A stretch of DNA of 64,000 bases, taken from assembly GCA_963678485.1 (NCBI GenBank), contig OY782882.1, forward strand, positions 2,604,001 to 2,668,000. Direction: 5' to 3'. The stretch's first letter is position 1. Each line of letters begins with the position of its first letter. Below, piece by piece: positions 19,187 to 29,051 of this stretch. Below the pieces are notes generated by a model. It saw only the letters and a program-made list of their open reading frames with translations, was not told the DNA's origin and ran no database searches. The position numbers and the translations under genes were made by a program. The DNA is from CALGYY01 sp963678485 (GTDB lineage: Bacteria; Bacteroidota; Bacteroidia; Bacteroidales; CAIWKO01).

Positions 19187-22100
19187 GTGAAGAAATGCAT
19201 TCGATTATTTGCATGCCTGAGTATGTTGTTGCTCAGCTGCAGTGGATTTGCTCAGGATAAAAAGGATAATCATTCGCTGTTGTGGGAAATTACCGGCCCC
19301 GGGGTAATAAAGCCATCTTATCTATATGGTACCATGCATGTCAGCAATAAAATGGCGTTTAATTTTCAGGATACTTTTTATGTTGCGCTTAAAAGCGTTG
19401 AGGTTGTTGCTTTAGAGATTAACCTTGATTCCTTTTTGGTAAATATGATTCGTTCCTCATCCTTTGATGACATGGAAAAATTACGTGAGATGATGTCGGG
19501 TCAAAAGGATTTTTACGAAAAAATGACTGAATTGAAAAGTATAAATATTGATTTATACAAGGAAGAGCTGGCATCGAACGATAATTTATTAAATCAGCTA
19601 CTATACAGGACTGATGGGAGGGAGCAGGAGTACGAGGAGCAAACCTATCTCGACTTATTTATTTTTCAGGCTGCAAAAAAACTTCGAAAGCAGGTAACAA
19701 ATCTTGAGGATTTCAACACTATGGAGAAATACAGCTATTTGGCTATGTTTCCTGATAAAGACAAAAAGAAGGAAGGTTTTAATGATGATTATTTTAGCCG
19801 AAGCCGCCTATCCGATCAAATGGAAACGGCTTATCGCAATGCTGATCTTGACCTCATTGATTCCATTACACGCACCGAGTCCATCTCGAAGAATTTCATG
19901 CACTACTTCATTGTGAAACGCAACCAAATGATGAGCGAAACCATTGATTCGGTTATTAAATCAGGCCAGTCCATATTTGCTGCCTGTGGAGTGGCTCATT
20001 TACCGGGCGACAGTGGTATCATCGAAATGCTTCGATCCTATGGTTATACTTTACGCCCGGTTAAAGCGGCCATTACATCAAAAAGTCATAAAAGCCGGGA
20101 ACAGCTAGAACAAATGATAGCGCCGCAAAAGATGTCGGACTTCTCACCTGCAGATTCTTCATTTTCTCTTTCAGTACCGGGCGAAATGCAACACATACCG
20201 AAGTTCAGTGAAATTGACCATTATATCTATCCGGATATGGCCAATGGAAGTTTTTATCAGGTTTCGCATATCAATACTTATGGGTCGTTGAATCAGTTGG
20301 GGAAGGATTATTATTGTAAACAGATCGATAGCATTCTTTATGAATATACACCCGGTGATATTTTGAAAAAGGACTTTATTCCTACCGTTGGTGCCTATTC
20401 CATGTATGATGTTACTTCGCGGGTATCCCTCGATAACTATATACGCTATCGAATATATGTCGGTGATATGGATGTGTATATTTTCAAGTTGGTGGGCATT
20501 AAAGATTATGTTTTGTCAAAGTATGGCAATACCTTTTTTAATTCGATTTCCTTGAAAGAACATCGCGGAAACGCTTTTAAGCAACTTGATTTTCCAAAGG
20601 CTGGTTTTTCGGTCAGCATGCCTGAAAATCACCTTACTGAGGATCTTATTACAACCGAATATGCATATAAACATACGGGAAATGTAAATATGAAGATGCA
20701 GGCCACTGATCCCGTTACAGGGCGCTATTATTTGCTCATTGCAGGAAGCATGTTCGATTTTGATTTTATTGAAGAGGATGAATTCGAACTTTCATACCTA
20801 GCGGAGTCATTGGTCAAAGATCGTCACTATAAAGAGCTGACATCGCAAAACTGCACGCAGAATGGCATTCCAGCGCGTGAGTTCAGTTATAAAGATTCAA
20901 CGGGGAACTATCTTTTTATAAAGACCATTACTGTTGGTCCGCAATACTACTTGTTACTTACAGCTCAAACTGACAGTACATTTCCTCACGAATATTTTAA
21001 TTCGTTCCGAACAATGGACCATCAATATACAGAAACCTTTCAGCCATACAATGATGAAGAAATGTATTTTACTGTAAATACGACATCATATATTGGGAAA
21101 CGGAATTCAACCATTCAGGCCAAATACGGACGTCTCCTTCAAAAAGCAATGCGGTCGGAATATATGGATGATGATGAATACTTTCCATATGATAATGATA
21201 AATGGGAGGATTTGTGTTCAGGACAAAGTGCGGAATGTGTGGATGTGAAGCTCTCAATAGAAAATCCATATGTTTCGTATACAGGAATCAAGGAATATTG
21301 GGGTCAGTTAAAGACAAGTTTAATGGAAGACGAAGGGCTTGTGTTACTCAGTGAAAAGTATAATACCCTTGCAGATTCCGTGTATGTGGCTGATTTCATG
21401 TTGGGAGACACCAATAGTGTTAAAACGATTCGTGTTAAAGCATTTCTTAAGGGAGGAGCCTTATACTTGTTGAGAGCTGTTGGGCAGGATAAGGAACTGA
21501 GTGGAGCCTGGACTAAACAGGTTTTTGAAACATTCGCTCCAGCGGATACTTTGATAAGGTCGCTGCCATTTGGCGACAAATCAGATCTTTTTATTGAGCA
21601 TTTAATGAGCTCTGATACGGTATTAAACGCACAGGCAATTGCTATGGCCAGCATGCTCCCTCCAGATAGTGTATTGACATCAAAAATGATTAAATATATT
21701 AACTCTGATGCCTTTAAAAAGAACAAGGTGGAAAAGCGTTGTGATTTGCTTGCGTTGCTTGCCGACACAGCCAATATGGAACCTCTTAAGATGCTGGAAA
21801 AGATATATATGGATGCAGGTGATACTTCGGAAATCAAATTTGTGGTGCTTGAAATTCTAGCGGCCAAGAAAACCGAGGCATCACTGAAGTTGTTGTGTTC
21901 GCTGATTCTTGAAGATACACCACTTGATATTTCAAGTTATTCAATGGATGGCTTGTTCATTGCGCTTGATAGTGTCAGGTATCCAAAGATATTGTTTCCC
22001 GAATTGCTGAGTTTAAGCCGTTATCAGGAATACAGAGAACCCATTTATACATTGCTTGCAGATTTGCTTGATGATAAAATGATTAGTCCGGCGCTTTACA

Positions 22101-22846
22101 AAGACCGTGTAAAGGAAATAGTGACGGATGCGCGCGAGAAGTACAAACGCACCTACGCTGAGGCAAGTGATTATCTTGAGGAAGATGAGGATCGTTACAG
22201 TTATTATAATTTTATGGATTCGGAAACGTACGGCAAAGATCCCTACATAACATTGCTGATGCCCTATGATACTATGGCTTCTGTGAAAAAGTACTTTGAT
22301 AAGGTTATGAGCAGTAAGGTAGAGCGATTCATGTTCCCATTGCTATTAGCCCAAATTGAAAATGGGCGTCCGTATATTGATAGTTTGCCAAGCTTCTTTT
22401 CAAAATCAGATAAATGGAGAACTCAATTTTATGATGCATTGGTTGAATCCGGGCATAAAAAGGTTTTTGATAGTACATATCTAACGCAAGAGAACTTTGC
22501 CAGAGCTACCGCTTTTCCTGAAGAGAATCCACCTGATGAAATTGTTTTTATCGGACGTAGAAAATGTAGCGAAAGCGATTCGAGCGGTTATGTCTATTTT
22601 TTCAAATGTAAAAAAACGGACGACCAGTTATGGCGTTTACGCTACTCAGGATATCAACCTATTGATAGCACTTCAGTGTGTTCTTCACCTAAGTACAGCA
22701 ATGGTAAAGGTGAGAAGATTGAAAATTCGGAGGAGATAGAAAAAATGATTACTGATATCCTTGATAAGCTTCGTTTCTTGCGTCGCAAGCGCGTTTCGGG
22801 AAACCAAGATTATGAGTTCAGTTTAGATGATTTAGGTATGTATTGA
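19187..22846 (+). CDS. very long TraB/GumN-domain secreted protein
   Basis: 1219 residues from GTG 19187. This start gives a clean signal peptide (VKKCIRLFACLSMLLLSCSGFAQ) and lies after a TATCTTTG promoter element. The ATG at 19115 would add 24 residues before the signal and sits upstream of that element. Residues ~30-300 form a TraB/GumN (erythromycin-esterase-like) domain: KPSYLYGTMHVS with the GTxH motif, ALEINLD, and FAACGVAHLPGDSG. These domains are thought to be metal-dependent hydrolases or proteases. Typical members end at ~300 residues; here ~900 more follow, first beta-rich segments (~320-780), then helical HEAT-like repeats (~790-1100). The extension is unrecognised. Confidence 0.78.
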   Translation: MKKCIRLFACLSMLLLSCSGFAQDKKDNHSLLWEITGPGVIKPSYLYGTMHVSNKMAFNFQDTFYVALKSVEVVALEINLDSFLVNMIRSSSFDDMEKLREMMSGQKDFYEKMTELKSINIDLYKEELASNDNLLNQLLYRTDGREQEYEEQTYLDLFIFQAAKKLRKQVTNLEDFNTMEKYSYLAMFPDKDKKKEGFNDDYFSRSRLSDQMETAYRNADLDLIDSITRTESISKNFMHYFIVKRNQMMSETIDSVIKSGQSIFAACGVAHLPGDSGIIEMLRSYGYTLRPVKAAITSKSHKSREQLEQMIAPQKMSDFSPADSSFSLSVPGEMQHIPKFSEIDHYIYPDMANGSFYQVSHINTYGSLNQLGKDYYCKQIDSILYEYTPGDILKKDFIPTVGAYSMYDVTSRVSLDNYIRYRIYVGDMDVYIFKLVGIKDYVLSKYGNTFFNSISLKEHRGNAFKQLDFPKAGFSVSMPENHLTEDLITTEYAYKHTGNVNMKMQATDPVTGRYYLLIAGSMFDFDFIEEDEFELSYLAESLVKDRHYKELTSQNCTQNGIPAREFSYKDSTGNYLFIKTITVGPQYYLLLTAQTDSTFPHEYFNSFRTMDHQYTETFQPYNDEEMYFTVNTTSYIGKRNSTIQAKYGRLLQKAMRSEYMDDDEYFPYDNDKWEDLCSGQSAECVDVKLSIENPYVSYTGIKEYWGQLKTSLMEDEGLVLLSEKYNTLADSVYVADFMLGDTNSVKTIRVKAFLKGGALYLLRAVGQDKELSGAWTKQVFETFAPADTLIRSLPFGDKSDLFIEHLMSSDTVLNAQAIAMASMLPPDSVLTSKMIKYINSDAFKKNKVEKRCDLLALLADTANMEPLKMLEKIYMDAGDTSEIKFVVLEILAAKKTEASLKLLCSLILEDTPLDISSYSMDGLFIALDSVRYPKILFPELLSLSRYQEYREPIYTLLADLLDDKMISPALYKDRVKEIVTDAREKYKRTYAEASDYLEEDEDRYSYYNFMDSETYGKDPYITLLMPYDTMASVKKYFDKVMSSKVERFMFPLLLAQIENGRPYIDSLPSFFSKSDKWRTQFYDALVESGHKKVFDSTYLTQENFARATAFPEENPPDEIVFIGRRKCSESDSSGYVYFFKCKKTDDQLWRLRYSGYQPIDSTSVCSSPKYSNGKGEKIENSEEIEKMITDILDKLRFLRRKRVSGNQDYEFSLDDLGMY

Positions 22847-22860
22847 TTTTGGAATCTTTG

Positions 22861-23733
22861 TTAGGATTCTAAAATCTCACGTACATTTTTCTCGATATTA
22901 CCGCAGATTGTATCCATGGGAAGATCGTTTGGATCGTCGCCAAAAGGATCTTCAATCTCAACGCCGATTTCATTAATACCAAGGAGTATCAGAGAGATTA
23001 ATCCAATTACGGGAATGGCAATCCAGTGAAACTTTTCGTACAGGCCAAAGGGCAGTGCAAGAAAATAAAGCATAATAAACATTTGCAGATGCGCTGCATA
23101 TGCAAAAGGGACGGGAGTGCTGCGAATTCTTTCCATTCCGCCCAAATTATTAACCATTCCAGAAAGCTCCGTATTGATTGCAATCATGTTGGAGGATCGG
23201 TCGTTTTCGGAAATATTTAGATTGGTGATTTCTTCACGCAAAAGGCGCATTATTGCATTTGGAATATGGGTAGTTTTCATCACTTCGTCTTTTGTTTGTT
23301 CATCCAGACAGACGAGGTGTTCGCGTTCAACGCCTTCGCGTAAGCGCTCTTTAGTGGCGTAGGAAAAGGCAGCAATCAGATCGCAAAGTTTTTTCCTTTT
23401 AGCAAGATCTGTTTTTGAAATCATTCCGTTGAGGATTAGTGCCAGATTGCGTGAAGCATTTGTATTTGCACCCATAAGGCGGCGACCTTCCCAATAGCGA
23501 TCATAAGAAGTGTTGGTTCTGAACACCAACAGCAGGCCTAGAGCCAAGCCGACCACATTATAAACAACCATGTCTATTTTCAGGTCTTTTGAGATAATGC
23601 CGTAATCGTAAAGAAGAATAACAGCAGCGGTCCATGCCATAAAAAAGAGAACACGAAGAGAAACCCCTTTTACAACAGTGCCTTTCCACGAGAATAGCTG
23701 CTTAAGCCATGCTTTGTTGTCGTAATTTATCAT
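22861..23733 (-). CDS. bestrophin family (UPF0187) membrane channel protein
   Basis: 290 residues. The family signature VFRTNTSYDRYWEGRRLMG is at about residues 70-88, with four hydrophobic segments and the late acidic stretch EIGVEIEDPFGDDPNDLP that closes the bestrophin core. Bacterial bestrophins are inner-membrane pentameric ion channels (sodium-selective in the characterised Klebsiella protein). Last gene of a minus-strand run with purD, purQ and a glycosyltransferase; 30 bases from the upstream gene. It converges with the TraB-like gene with only 14 bases between stop codons and no recognisable terminator. Confidence 0.88.
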   Translation of the reverse strand: MINYDNKAWLKQLFSWKGTVVKGVSLRVLFFMAWTAAVILLYDYGIISKDLKIDMVVYNVVGLALGLLLVFRTNTSYDRYWEGRRLMGANTNASRNLALILNGMISKTDLAKRKKLCDLIAAFSYATKERLREGVEREHLVCLDEQTKDEVMKTTHIPNAIMRLLREEITNLNISENDRSSNMIAINTELSGMVNNLGGMERIRSTPVPFAYAAHLQMFIMLYFLALPFGLYEKFHWIAIPVIGLISLILLGINEIGVEIEDPFGDDPNDLPMDTICGNIEKNVREILES

Positions 23734-23763
23734 AATTTGTAAGTTTAAGGAATGTATGAGTGA

Positions 23764-24840
23764 TTATATATTTTCAAGTAAATGTAAATAATTTTCCTTC
23801 CACGCATTATACGAGTACTTTTCTTCGATGGTTTTGCGACCAGCTTTTCCTAGGCGTTCGCGCAAAGAGGCATCCTCAATTAATAAACAAATTTTCGAAA
23901 ACCATTCCTGCTGTGAATTTGCGAGAAACCCATTTTCACCATCAATAATAATTTCACTGTTCACACCCACTGGCGACATCACAGCAGGTATTCCCAGAGC
24001 CATATATTGCAATCCTTTGAAACCGCACTTTCCACGAGCCCAGTCATCATCCGGCAAGGGCATAATACCAATGTGAATGGCTGATAAATCCTCAATTTCC
24101 GTTTCTCTATTCCAGTGGATGAATTCCACCGGTAAGCCGGGATGATTCCATTCGCGATCGGCAATAACTCTGAAACAAATAGTATCTCCATAGTGCGCGT
24201 ACAATTGCTGTAGTACCGGTAATGCCAATTCCAAATGACGGAGAGTGGTTATAGAACCTGTCCATCCGATACAAATTGGTGTTGCTGATAAACAAGGAGT
24301 ATTACGTTTGAAGAGATCTGTTTCCAAGGTAGTGGGAACAACCGTAACGTGACTGGAGAACTGACGGGCATAGGTTGCCAGATAATTATTACCTGTGATT
24401 ATTAAATGGCAGAAGCCAATTATATCCGCCGTTTTTGTGGGTCTTTTTAGCCAGGCAAGACGTCGGTTTCCTTCCGAAACGTCTTTAAGCCAAATGGCAT
24501 CATCATAATCGAGTACAAGTTTGGCCCCTTTGTGTGCCATGCGTTTTTCGAAGCAAACGGAACCAAACATTACCGCTTCGCGATAAATAAAAATTATATC
24601 AAAATCTTTGGCACGTCTGAGATCCCTGAGGCGAATCCTGATTGCTTTTAAGAAAATCAGCAACTTGCGAAAATAATGTCCTTTTTTATAGAATACTGCA
24701 TCATCATCAGCATCTAGCAAAAAGGATACTTCACAATGAAATCCATTCTCTTGTAAATAGGGAAGATATTGTTCGAACCGGAACCGTTGGCCAGGGGAGC
24801 GTCCGGGTCTGTGTGCCGCCAGAAACAGGATTTTTTTCAA
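23764..24840 (-). CDS. family 4-like (GT-B) glycosyltransferase
   Basis: 358 residues. The N-terminal Rossmann half starts MKKILFLAAHRPGRSPGQRFRFEQYLPYL, in which the SxGQRFRFE pattern is typical of a Bacteroidota GT4-like group. The C-terminal half has CIGWTGSITTLRHLE and the donor-site region GKCGFKGLQYMALGIPAVMSPVGVNSEII, followed by NGFLANSQQEW. It should transfer a sugar from an activated donor onto a lipid-linked or surface glycan; donor and acceptor are unknown. Its start overlaps the purQ stop by 4 bases, indicating translational coupling to a purine gene with no obvious metabolic link. Confidence 0.88.
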   Translation of the reverse strand: MKKILFLAAHRPGRSPGQRFRFEQYLPYLQENGFHCEVSFLLDADDDAVFYKKGHYFRKLLIFLKAIRIRLRDLRRAKDFDIIFIYREAVMFGSVCFEKRMAHKGAKLVLDYDDAIWLKDVSEGNRRLAWLKRPTKTADIIGFCHLIITGNNYLATYARQFSSHVTVVPTTLETDLFKRNTPCLSATPICIGWTGSITTLRHLELALPVLQQLYAHYGDTICFRVIADREWNHPGLPVEFIHWNRETEIEDLSAIHIGIMPLPDDDWARGKCGFKGLQYMALGIPAVMSPVGVNSEIIIDGENGFLANSQQEWFSKICLLIEDASLRERLGKAGRKTIEEKYSYNAWKENYLHLLENI

Positions 24841-25541
24841 ACGCCCTGTTTCTTTTGAATCGCTGTAAGAATGGAGCTTAGAATAAAACCTCCATCAGTA
24901 TTATTCAGTTCCTTATCGCATGCGCGTTCTGGATGTGGCATCATACCAAATACATTACGATTTTGATTGCAAATACCTGCGATATTGTCCAATGAACCGT
25001 TAGGATTGCTTTCCGGAGTAATATTACCAAGGGCATCACAATATTTAAAAAGAATCTGATCGTTTTTAATAAGATCCTTCATCGTACTATCATCAGCATA
25101 AAAGCGACCTTCGCCATGAGCGATTGGGATGTTCAGTACTTTTCCAACAGGGTATCCCTGAACGGGTAAAGCATCAGTAGTGACAGATTTGATAAAGGTG
25201 TTGCGACAGATAAACTTTTGCTGGTTGTTATGCAATAATGCACCTGGGAGCAAATGAGCCTCGCAGAGAATCTGAAAGCCATTGCAAACGCCCATAAGAT
25301 ATCCGCCATTATTAGCATAGGCAATCACTTCTTCCATGATTGGGCTAAAACGGGCAATAGCGCCTGAACGCAGATAATCACCATAGCTGAACCCGCCGGG
25401 CAGCATGATAAGTTCGCAATTCTGAAGATCTTTATCCTTATGCCATAATGTTACAACTTCCTGCTTCAGGATATTCTTCATCGCATAAATCATATCGTGA
25501 TCGCAGTTGGAGCCCGGAAAAATTACAATACCAATTTTCAT
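24837..25541 (-). CDS. purQ: phosphoribosylformylglycinamidine synthase, glutaminase subunit
   Basis: 234 residues. Class I glutamine amidotransferase that supplies ammonia to PurL for the fourth step of purine synthesis. The nucleophile Cys lies in GVCNGFQILCEAHLLPG; the His and Glu of the triad are in MMPHPERACDKE. The N-terminus (KIGIVIFPGSNCDHDM) is characteristic of PurQ. The presence of a separate PurQ implies a small-PurL/PurS type enzyme encoded elsewhere. It shares a minus-strand run with purD, separated by a membrane protein gene; a TAATTTTG -7 element lies 28 bases upstream. Confidence 0.96.
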   Translation of the reverse strand: MKIGIVIFPGSNCDHDMIYAMKNILKQEVVTLWHKDKDLQNCELIMLPGGFSYGDYLRSGAIARFSPIMEEVIAYANNGGYLMGVCNGFQILCEAHLLPGALLHNNQQKFICRNTFIKSVTTDALPVQGYPVGKVLNIPIAHGEGRFYADDSTMKDLIKNDQILFKYCDALGNITPESNPNGSLDNIAGICNQNRNVFGMMPHPERACDKELNNTDGGFILSSILTAIQKKQGV

Positions 25542-25569
25542 GGAAGTGGTTTTAATGATAAGTGCTGTG

Positions 25570-25577
25570 CAAAATTA
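25570..25577 (-). promoter_or_regulatory. possible -7 promoter element for purQ
   Basis: CAAAATTA on the plus strand (TAATTTTG on the minus strand), 28 bases upstream of the purQ start, matching TAnnTTTG. CAAA sequences at 25593 and 25603 are candidate -33 elements but neither has ideal spacing. Confidence 0.3.
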
Positions 25578-25628
25578 AAATTTCTGTGCAAACAAATGAG
25601 TTCAAACTAAAAATATGATTGGAATTCG

Positions 25629-26624
25629 CTATTGAAGCGGTAAAAGTATTTTTCCTGCTACGATTGCGGCAAGCAATAACCATAAAAGTAATTCGGCAAA
25701 CTGTTTCTTTTTTATAGCAAATATGTAGGAAGAAATAAAAACAGAAGACCCGAATAACATCACCGAACCATTGATAAGCAAGTCTTTCTGAATAACTGCG
25801 AGAGAAAAAAATCCAAGGAGAAAGAACCATACGATGACCATGGATGATTTACGCAACACGATTAATTTTTCATTAAGGCGTCCAACAAATCTAAAAAATG
25901 CAGGAAGGAATAGCAGTGTAATCAGACCGATGATAATGTAGGTCATTAGTTGCTGTGGCTGAAATGCTGCCAAAAAGCGGAAATGCCTAAAGAAATCAAT
26001 ATATAATTGTAATTGCGAAACGAGATGATCATTCCAGTAGAAGTAAAAAGCCAAATAAAGCACAGGTGTAATAATTCCCAAAACACTGATAATCCAAACC
26101 CTAATGGAATAAGAACGATAGAGCATTAGCGAAATCCATATCAATGGAATAAATACAACATGATAAATATTGGTCATCGCTGCAAGAGAAAAAAGTAATC
26201 CTGCTGAAAATGTGTCCTGATAAGCCTTATCGTGTGGTCCTGAACGCAATAAAAGATGGATGGCCATCAGAAGAAAAAGTGTGGCGGGCATCAGCGGTGT
26301 TAACCTGAGCATCATTGGGATATAGGAGAGAAGCACTATGGTGACCATGGCCGGCATATACGTGTTTCGCGGCAGCAGTCCGTCGTTTACAAGAATATAG
26401 TTCCATAGTAAGGCTGTTCCTAGTACAAAGGCAAATGCTATAATAGTGGAAAGTACTCCATTGGAGAAGGTCCAGCTAAAAAGCAGATTGTATAAAGGAG
26501 AAAGTTCGTTGCCCTGCATTGCCGCCTGCCCGTGATAAAAGCCATCGCACCACAACAGCAAAGACCCCAGAATCACAATGATCAGCTGAATGTTGGAATG
26601 GGTGCGGAAAAGACGGGTTAACAT
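25629..26624 (-). CDS. polytopic membrane protein, DUF6427-like
   Basis: 331 residues with about nine to ten hydrophobic helices and few charged residues between them; no signal peptide. The start MLTRLFRTHSNIQLIIVILGS and the position directly beside purD are like those of the uncharacterised DUF6427 family of Bacteroidota; this assignment is from memory and tentative. The gene lies 11 bases after purD, in the same operon, and 87 bases before purQ. No catalytic motif is visible. Function unknown. Confidence 0.6.
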   Translation of the reverse strand: MLTRLFRTHSNIQLIIVILGSLLLWCDGFYHGQAAMQGNELSPLYNLLFSWTFSNGVLSTIIAFAFVLGTALLWNYILVNDGLLPRNTYMPAMVTIVLLSYIPMMLRLTPLMPATLFLLMAIHLLLRSGPHDKAYQDTFSAGLLFSLAAMTNIYHVVFIPLIWISLMLYRSYSIRVWIISVLGIITPVLYLAFYFYWNDHLVSQLQLYIDFFRHFRFLAAFQPQQLMTYIIIGLITLLFLPAFFRFVGRLNEKLIVLRKSSMVIVWFFLLGFFSLAVIQKDLLINGSVMLFGSSVFISSYIFAIKKKQFAELLLWLLLAAIVAGKILLPLQ

Positions 26625-26635
26625 GTGGAAGTTTT

Positions 26636-27904
26636 TTATAAATCGAAACCAATATCATTACGATAATAGGCCTCTTCAAAGGTAATATTTTGAATGGAAG
26701 AATATGATTGGGCAAGAGCTTCTTTCATGGAATTGCCGTATGAAGTAACAGCGATGACTCTGCCTCCGTCGGTCACAATCTTTCCCTCACTGCTTTTGGT
26801 TCCTGCATGAAAGACTAGACTATCCTTAACCTTATCCAATCCATTTATTATTTTTCCCTTTGAATAATTTCCAGGATAACCTCCGGAAACCATCATGACC
26901 GTAGCAACATGACGTGGATCCGTTTTAAGCTGAATATGTTTCAGATTTCCATGGGCGACAGCATCGAACAATTCGAGAATATCGGTGTTGAGGCGGGGAA
27001 TGACCGATTCTGTTTCGGGATCTCCCATACGGGCATTGTATTCAATCACCATCGGTTCACCTGCGACATTAATAAGGCCGAAGAAAATAAATCCTTTGTA
27101 CGGGATATGCTCTTGCTGCAGGCCTTCCACTGTGGGGCGAATGATGCGCTCTTCGACTTTTTTCATGAAGTCTGCGGTAGCAAAGGGAACTCCAGATACT
27201 GAACCCATACCTCCTGTATTCAGCCCGGTGTCGCCCATTCCGATCTTTTTGTAGTCTTTTGCTTCAGGTAGTATGCAGTAATCTTTTCCATCAGTAAGTA
27301 CAAAAACAGAGAGTTCGATTCCTTTCAGAAACTGCTCAATAACTACAGTGTTGCCGGCTTTTCCGAACTTTCCAGAGAACATTTGCTTCAGTTCTTTTTC
27401 CGCTTCAGCGATATGATCAAGAATGACAACGCCTTTACCTGCCGCCAAACCGTCAGCCTTAAGCACGTAGGGAGCTTGCAAATGTTCCATAAATGCAACG
27501 GCATCATTGATTCCTGTTTGAGTAAACGAGCGATATTCGGCTGTAGGAATATTATGTCTGAGCATGAAGGCTTTTGAAAAATCCTTACTGCCTTCCAATT
27601 GGGCTCCTAGTGCCTGAGGCCCAATTACTGGAACTTTGCGAAGATCATGGTCTGCAAGAAAGTAATCGTGTATTCCCTGAACCAAGGGAACTTCTGGGCC
27701 AACCACAACCATATGAATATGCTGATCACGCACAAACGAAGCAACGGAAGCAAAGTCCAGTGGCGACAAAGCGACGTTAGTACCACAACTTGCAGTACCG
27801 GCATTTCCTGGCGCAATGAATAATCGGGAGCATTCGGGGCTTTGCATTATTTTCCAGGCGAGGGCGTGTTCGCGGCCACCACTGCCAAGTAGGAGTATAT
27901 TCAT
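26636..27904 (-). CDS. purD: phosphoribosylamine-glycine ligase
   Basis: 422 residues, the standard length for GAR synthetase, which joins glycine to phosphoribosylamine in purine synthesis. The N-terminal motif MNILLLGSGGREHALAWK and VVVGPEVPLVQGI are typical. The ATP-grasp core shows YVLKADGLAAGKGVVI and EFNARMGDPE (here IEYNARMGDPETE), the Mg-binding segment. First gene of the minus-strand run purD - membrane protein - purQ - glycosyltransferase - bestrophin. A TAGCTTTG element lies 22 bases upstream of its start. Confidence 0.97.
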   Translation of the reverse strand: MNILLLGSGGREHALAWKIMQSPECSRLFIAPGNAGTASCGTNVALSPLDFASVASFVRDQHIHMVVVGPEVPLVQGIHDYFLADHDLRKVPVIGPQALGAQLEGSKDFSKAFMLRHNIPTAEYRSFTQTGINDAVAFMEHLQAPYVLKADGLAAGKGVVILDHIAEAEKELKQMFSGKFGKAGNTVVIEQFLKGIELSVFVLTDGKDYCILPEAKDYKKIGMGDTGLNTGGMGSVSGVPFATADFMKKVEERIIRPTVEGLQQEHIPYKGFIFFGLINVAGEPMVIEYNARMGDPETESVIPRLNTDILELFDAVAHGNLKHIQLKTDPRHVATVMMVSGGYPGNYSKGKIINGLDKVKDSLVFHAGTKSSEGKIVTDGGRVIAVTSYGNSMKEALAQSYSSIQNITFEEAYYRNDIGFDL

Positions 27905-27926
27905 AGGTTGGCTAATTAATCACCGG

Positions 27927-27934
27927 CAAAGCTA
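27927..27934 (-). promoter_or_regulatory. Bacteroidota -7 element for purD
   Basis: CAAAGCTA on the plus strand (TAGCTTTG on the minus strand), 22 bases upstream of purD, an exact TAnnTTTG match. Confidence 0.4.
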
Positions 27935-27989
27935 CAAAAAAGGAGGATGATGCATGGAGTTATGATGACAGTCAGGTTGGTTTTTTACA

Positions 27990-28020
27990 AAAAAAGGCTG
28001 CCCAATTGAGCAGCCTCTTT
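27990..28020 (-). terminator. intrinsic terminator of the DHOD-like gene
   Basis: AGGCTGC and GCAGCCT pair around a CCAATTGA loop (27995-28017), followed on the minus strand by an 8-base T run. Its stem and loop closely resemble the terminator at 35307-35332. Confidence 0.8.
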
Positions 28021-28037
28021 TAATCAATAGGAGAACA

Positions 28038-29051
28038 TCAAACCATGGGATATTTTTTGAACAGGTCGCCACTGCGCATTAAAATGTCGATGTATTGAGC
28101 GCGACGATATGCATAGGGATCGTTTAATTTATTTCTTGAAACTTTGCCTTTGAAATCATCAATACTCTGGTAGTGTTTCCGGGTCATCCAATCTTCAAGG
28201 TCTTTCAACATGGTGGTGATTTGTCCTGGACCATTTTTAAAAAGTGTGCTTACCACCTGAACGCTGCCTGCGCCGGCCAGAATCATTTTTACTACATCAC
28301 TTCCCTGGTGTATCCCAGTATTGCTACAGATATCTGCCCTGATATTTCCATAGAGTAATCCTGCAAACCGCAGGGCAAGACGGTTATCGTCGTCATGACT
28401 AAGGTAGTACGGGAAATGCAGCTTTTCTGCTTCGATATCGATATCAGGCTGAAACAGGTTATTGAAAAGAACAAATCCATCCGCGCCAGCTTTGTCAAGC
28501 TGATAAATGAACTGCAGGGTGTTTGAATAAAAGGGACTAAGTTTTACTGAAACAGGGATTTTAACAGCAGCTTTAACAGCAATCAGTGTGTCGATTTGTA
28601 ATTTTTCTACAGTAGCGGCATCGGTATGAAAACTTTTAGGGATTGCGTAAAAGTTCAATTCAAGACCTGCTACACCTGTTGCTGCAAGTTTTTTTGCCCA
28701 ATCAACCCAAGTGGTAGGATCAATAGCGTTAAGGCTTGCGAACACTGGAATTTTAACCGATTTCACTGCATTTGCCAATTGTACAAGATGTGCATCGGGA
28801 CCCCCATGTTCCATTTGAGGAAAGATGCTGATCATTTCAGCATTTCGGTCGTAATATTCAGTAAGAGATTCACTCAATTCATAGCTTTCCAGTTGAATCT
28901 GTTCTTCGAAAAGAGATTTGTAGATGATGGCTCCGGCGCCCGCTTCTTCAAGTTTTTTAAGCATTGCAGGATCGCTGGCTAAATTGCTGGCCCCAACCAC
29001 GATGGGATTTTTAATGGGGATACCCAGATACGTTGTGTTTAATGTGCTCAT
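28038..29051 (-). CDS. dihydroorotate dehydrogenase-like protein
   Basis: 337 residues, an FMN-binding TIM barrel of the DHOD superfamily: TYLGIPIKNPIVVGASNLAS at the start, VPVFASLNAID-like strand (KIPVFASLNAIDPTTWVDW), KIPVSVKLSPFYS, GADGFVLFNN, and a late phosphate-binding region (SNTGIHQGSDVVKMILAGAGSVQVVS). The usual catalytic base segment of class 1A/1B enzymes is not evident, so it may not make orotate. Such proteins are often found beside pyruvate:ferredoxin oxidoreductase genes in Bacteroidota; here nifJ is divergent, 346 bases away. A redox role tied to ferredoxin is plausible but unproven. Confidence 0.85.
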   Translation of the reverse strand: MSTLNTTYLGIPIKNPIVVGASNLASDPAMLKKLEEAGAGAIIYKSLFEEQIQLESYELSESLTEYYDRNAEMISIFPQMEHGGPDAHLVQLANAVKSVKIPVFASLNAIDPTTWVDWAKKLAATGVAGLELNFYAIPKSFHTDAATVEKLQIDTLIAVKAAVKIPVSVKLSPFYSNTLQFIYQLDKAGADGFVLFNNLFQPDIDIEAEKLHFPYYLSHDDDNRLALRFAGLLYGNIRADICSNTGIHQGSDVVKMILAGAGSVQVVSTLFKNGPGQITTMLKDLEDWMTRKHYQSIDDFKGKVSRNKLNDPYAYRRAQYIDILMRSGDLFKKYPMV

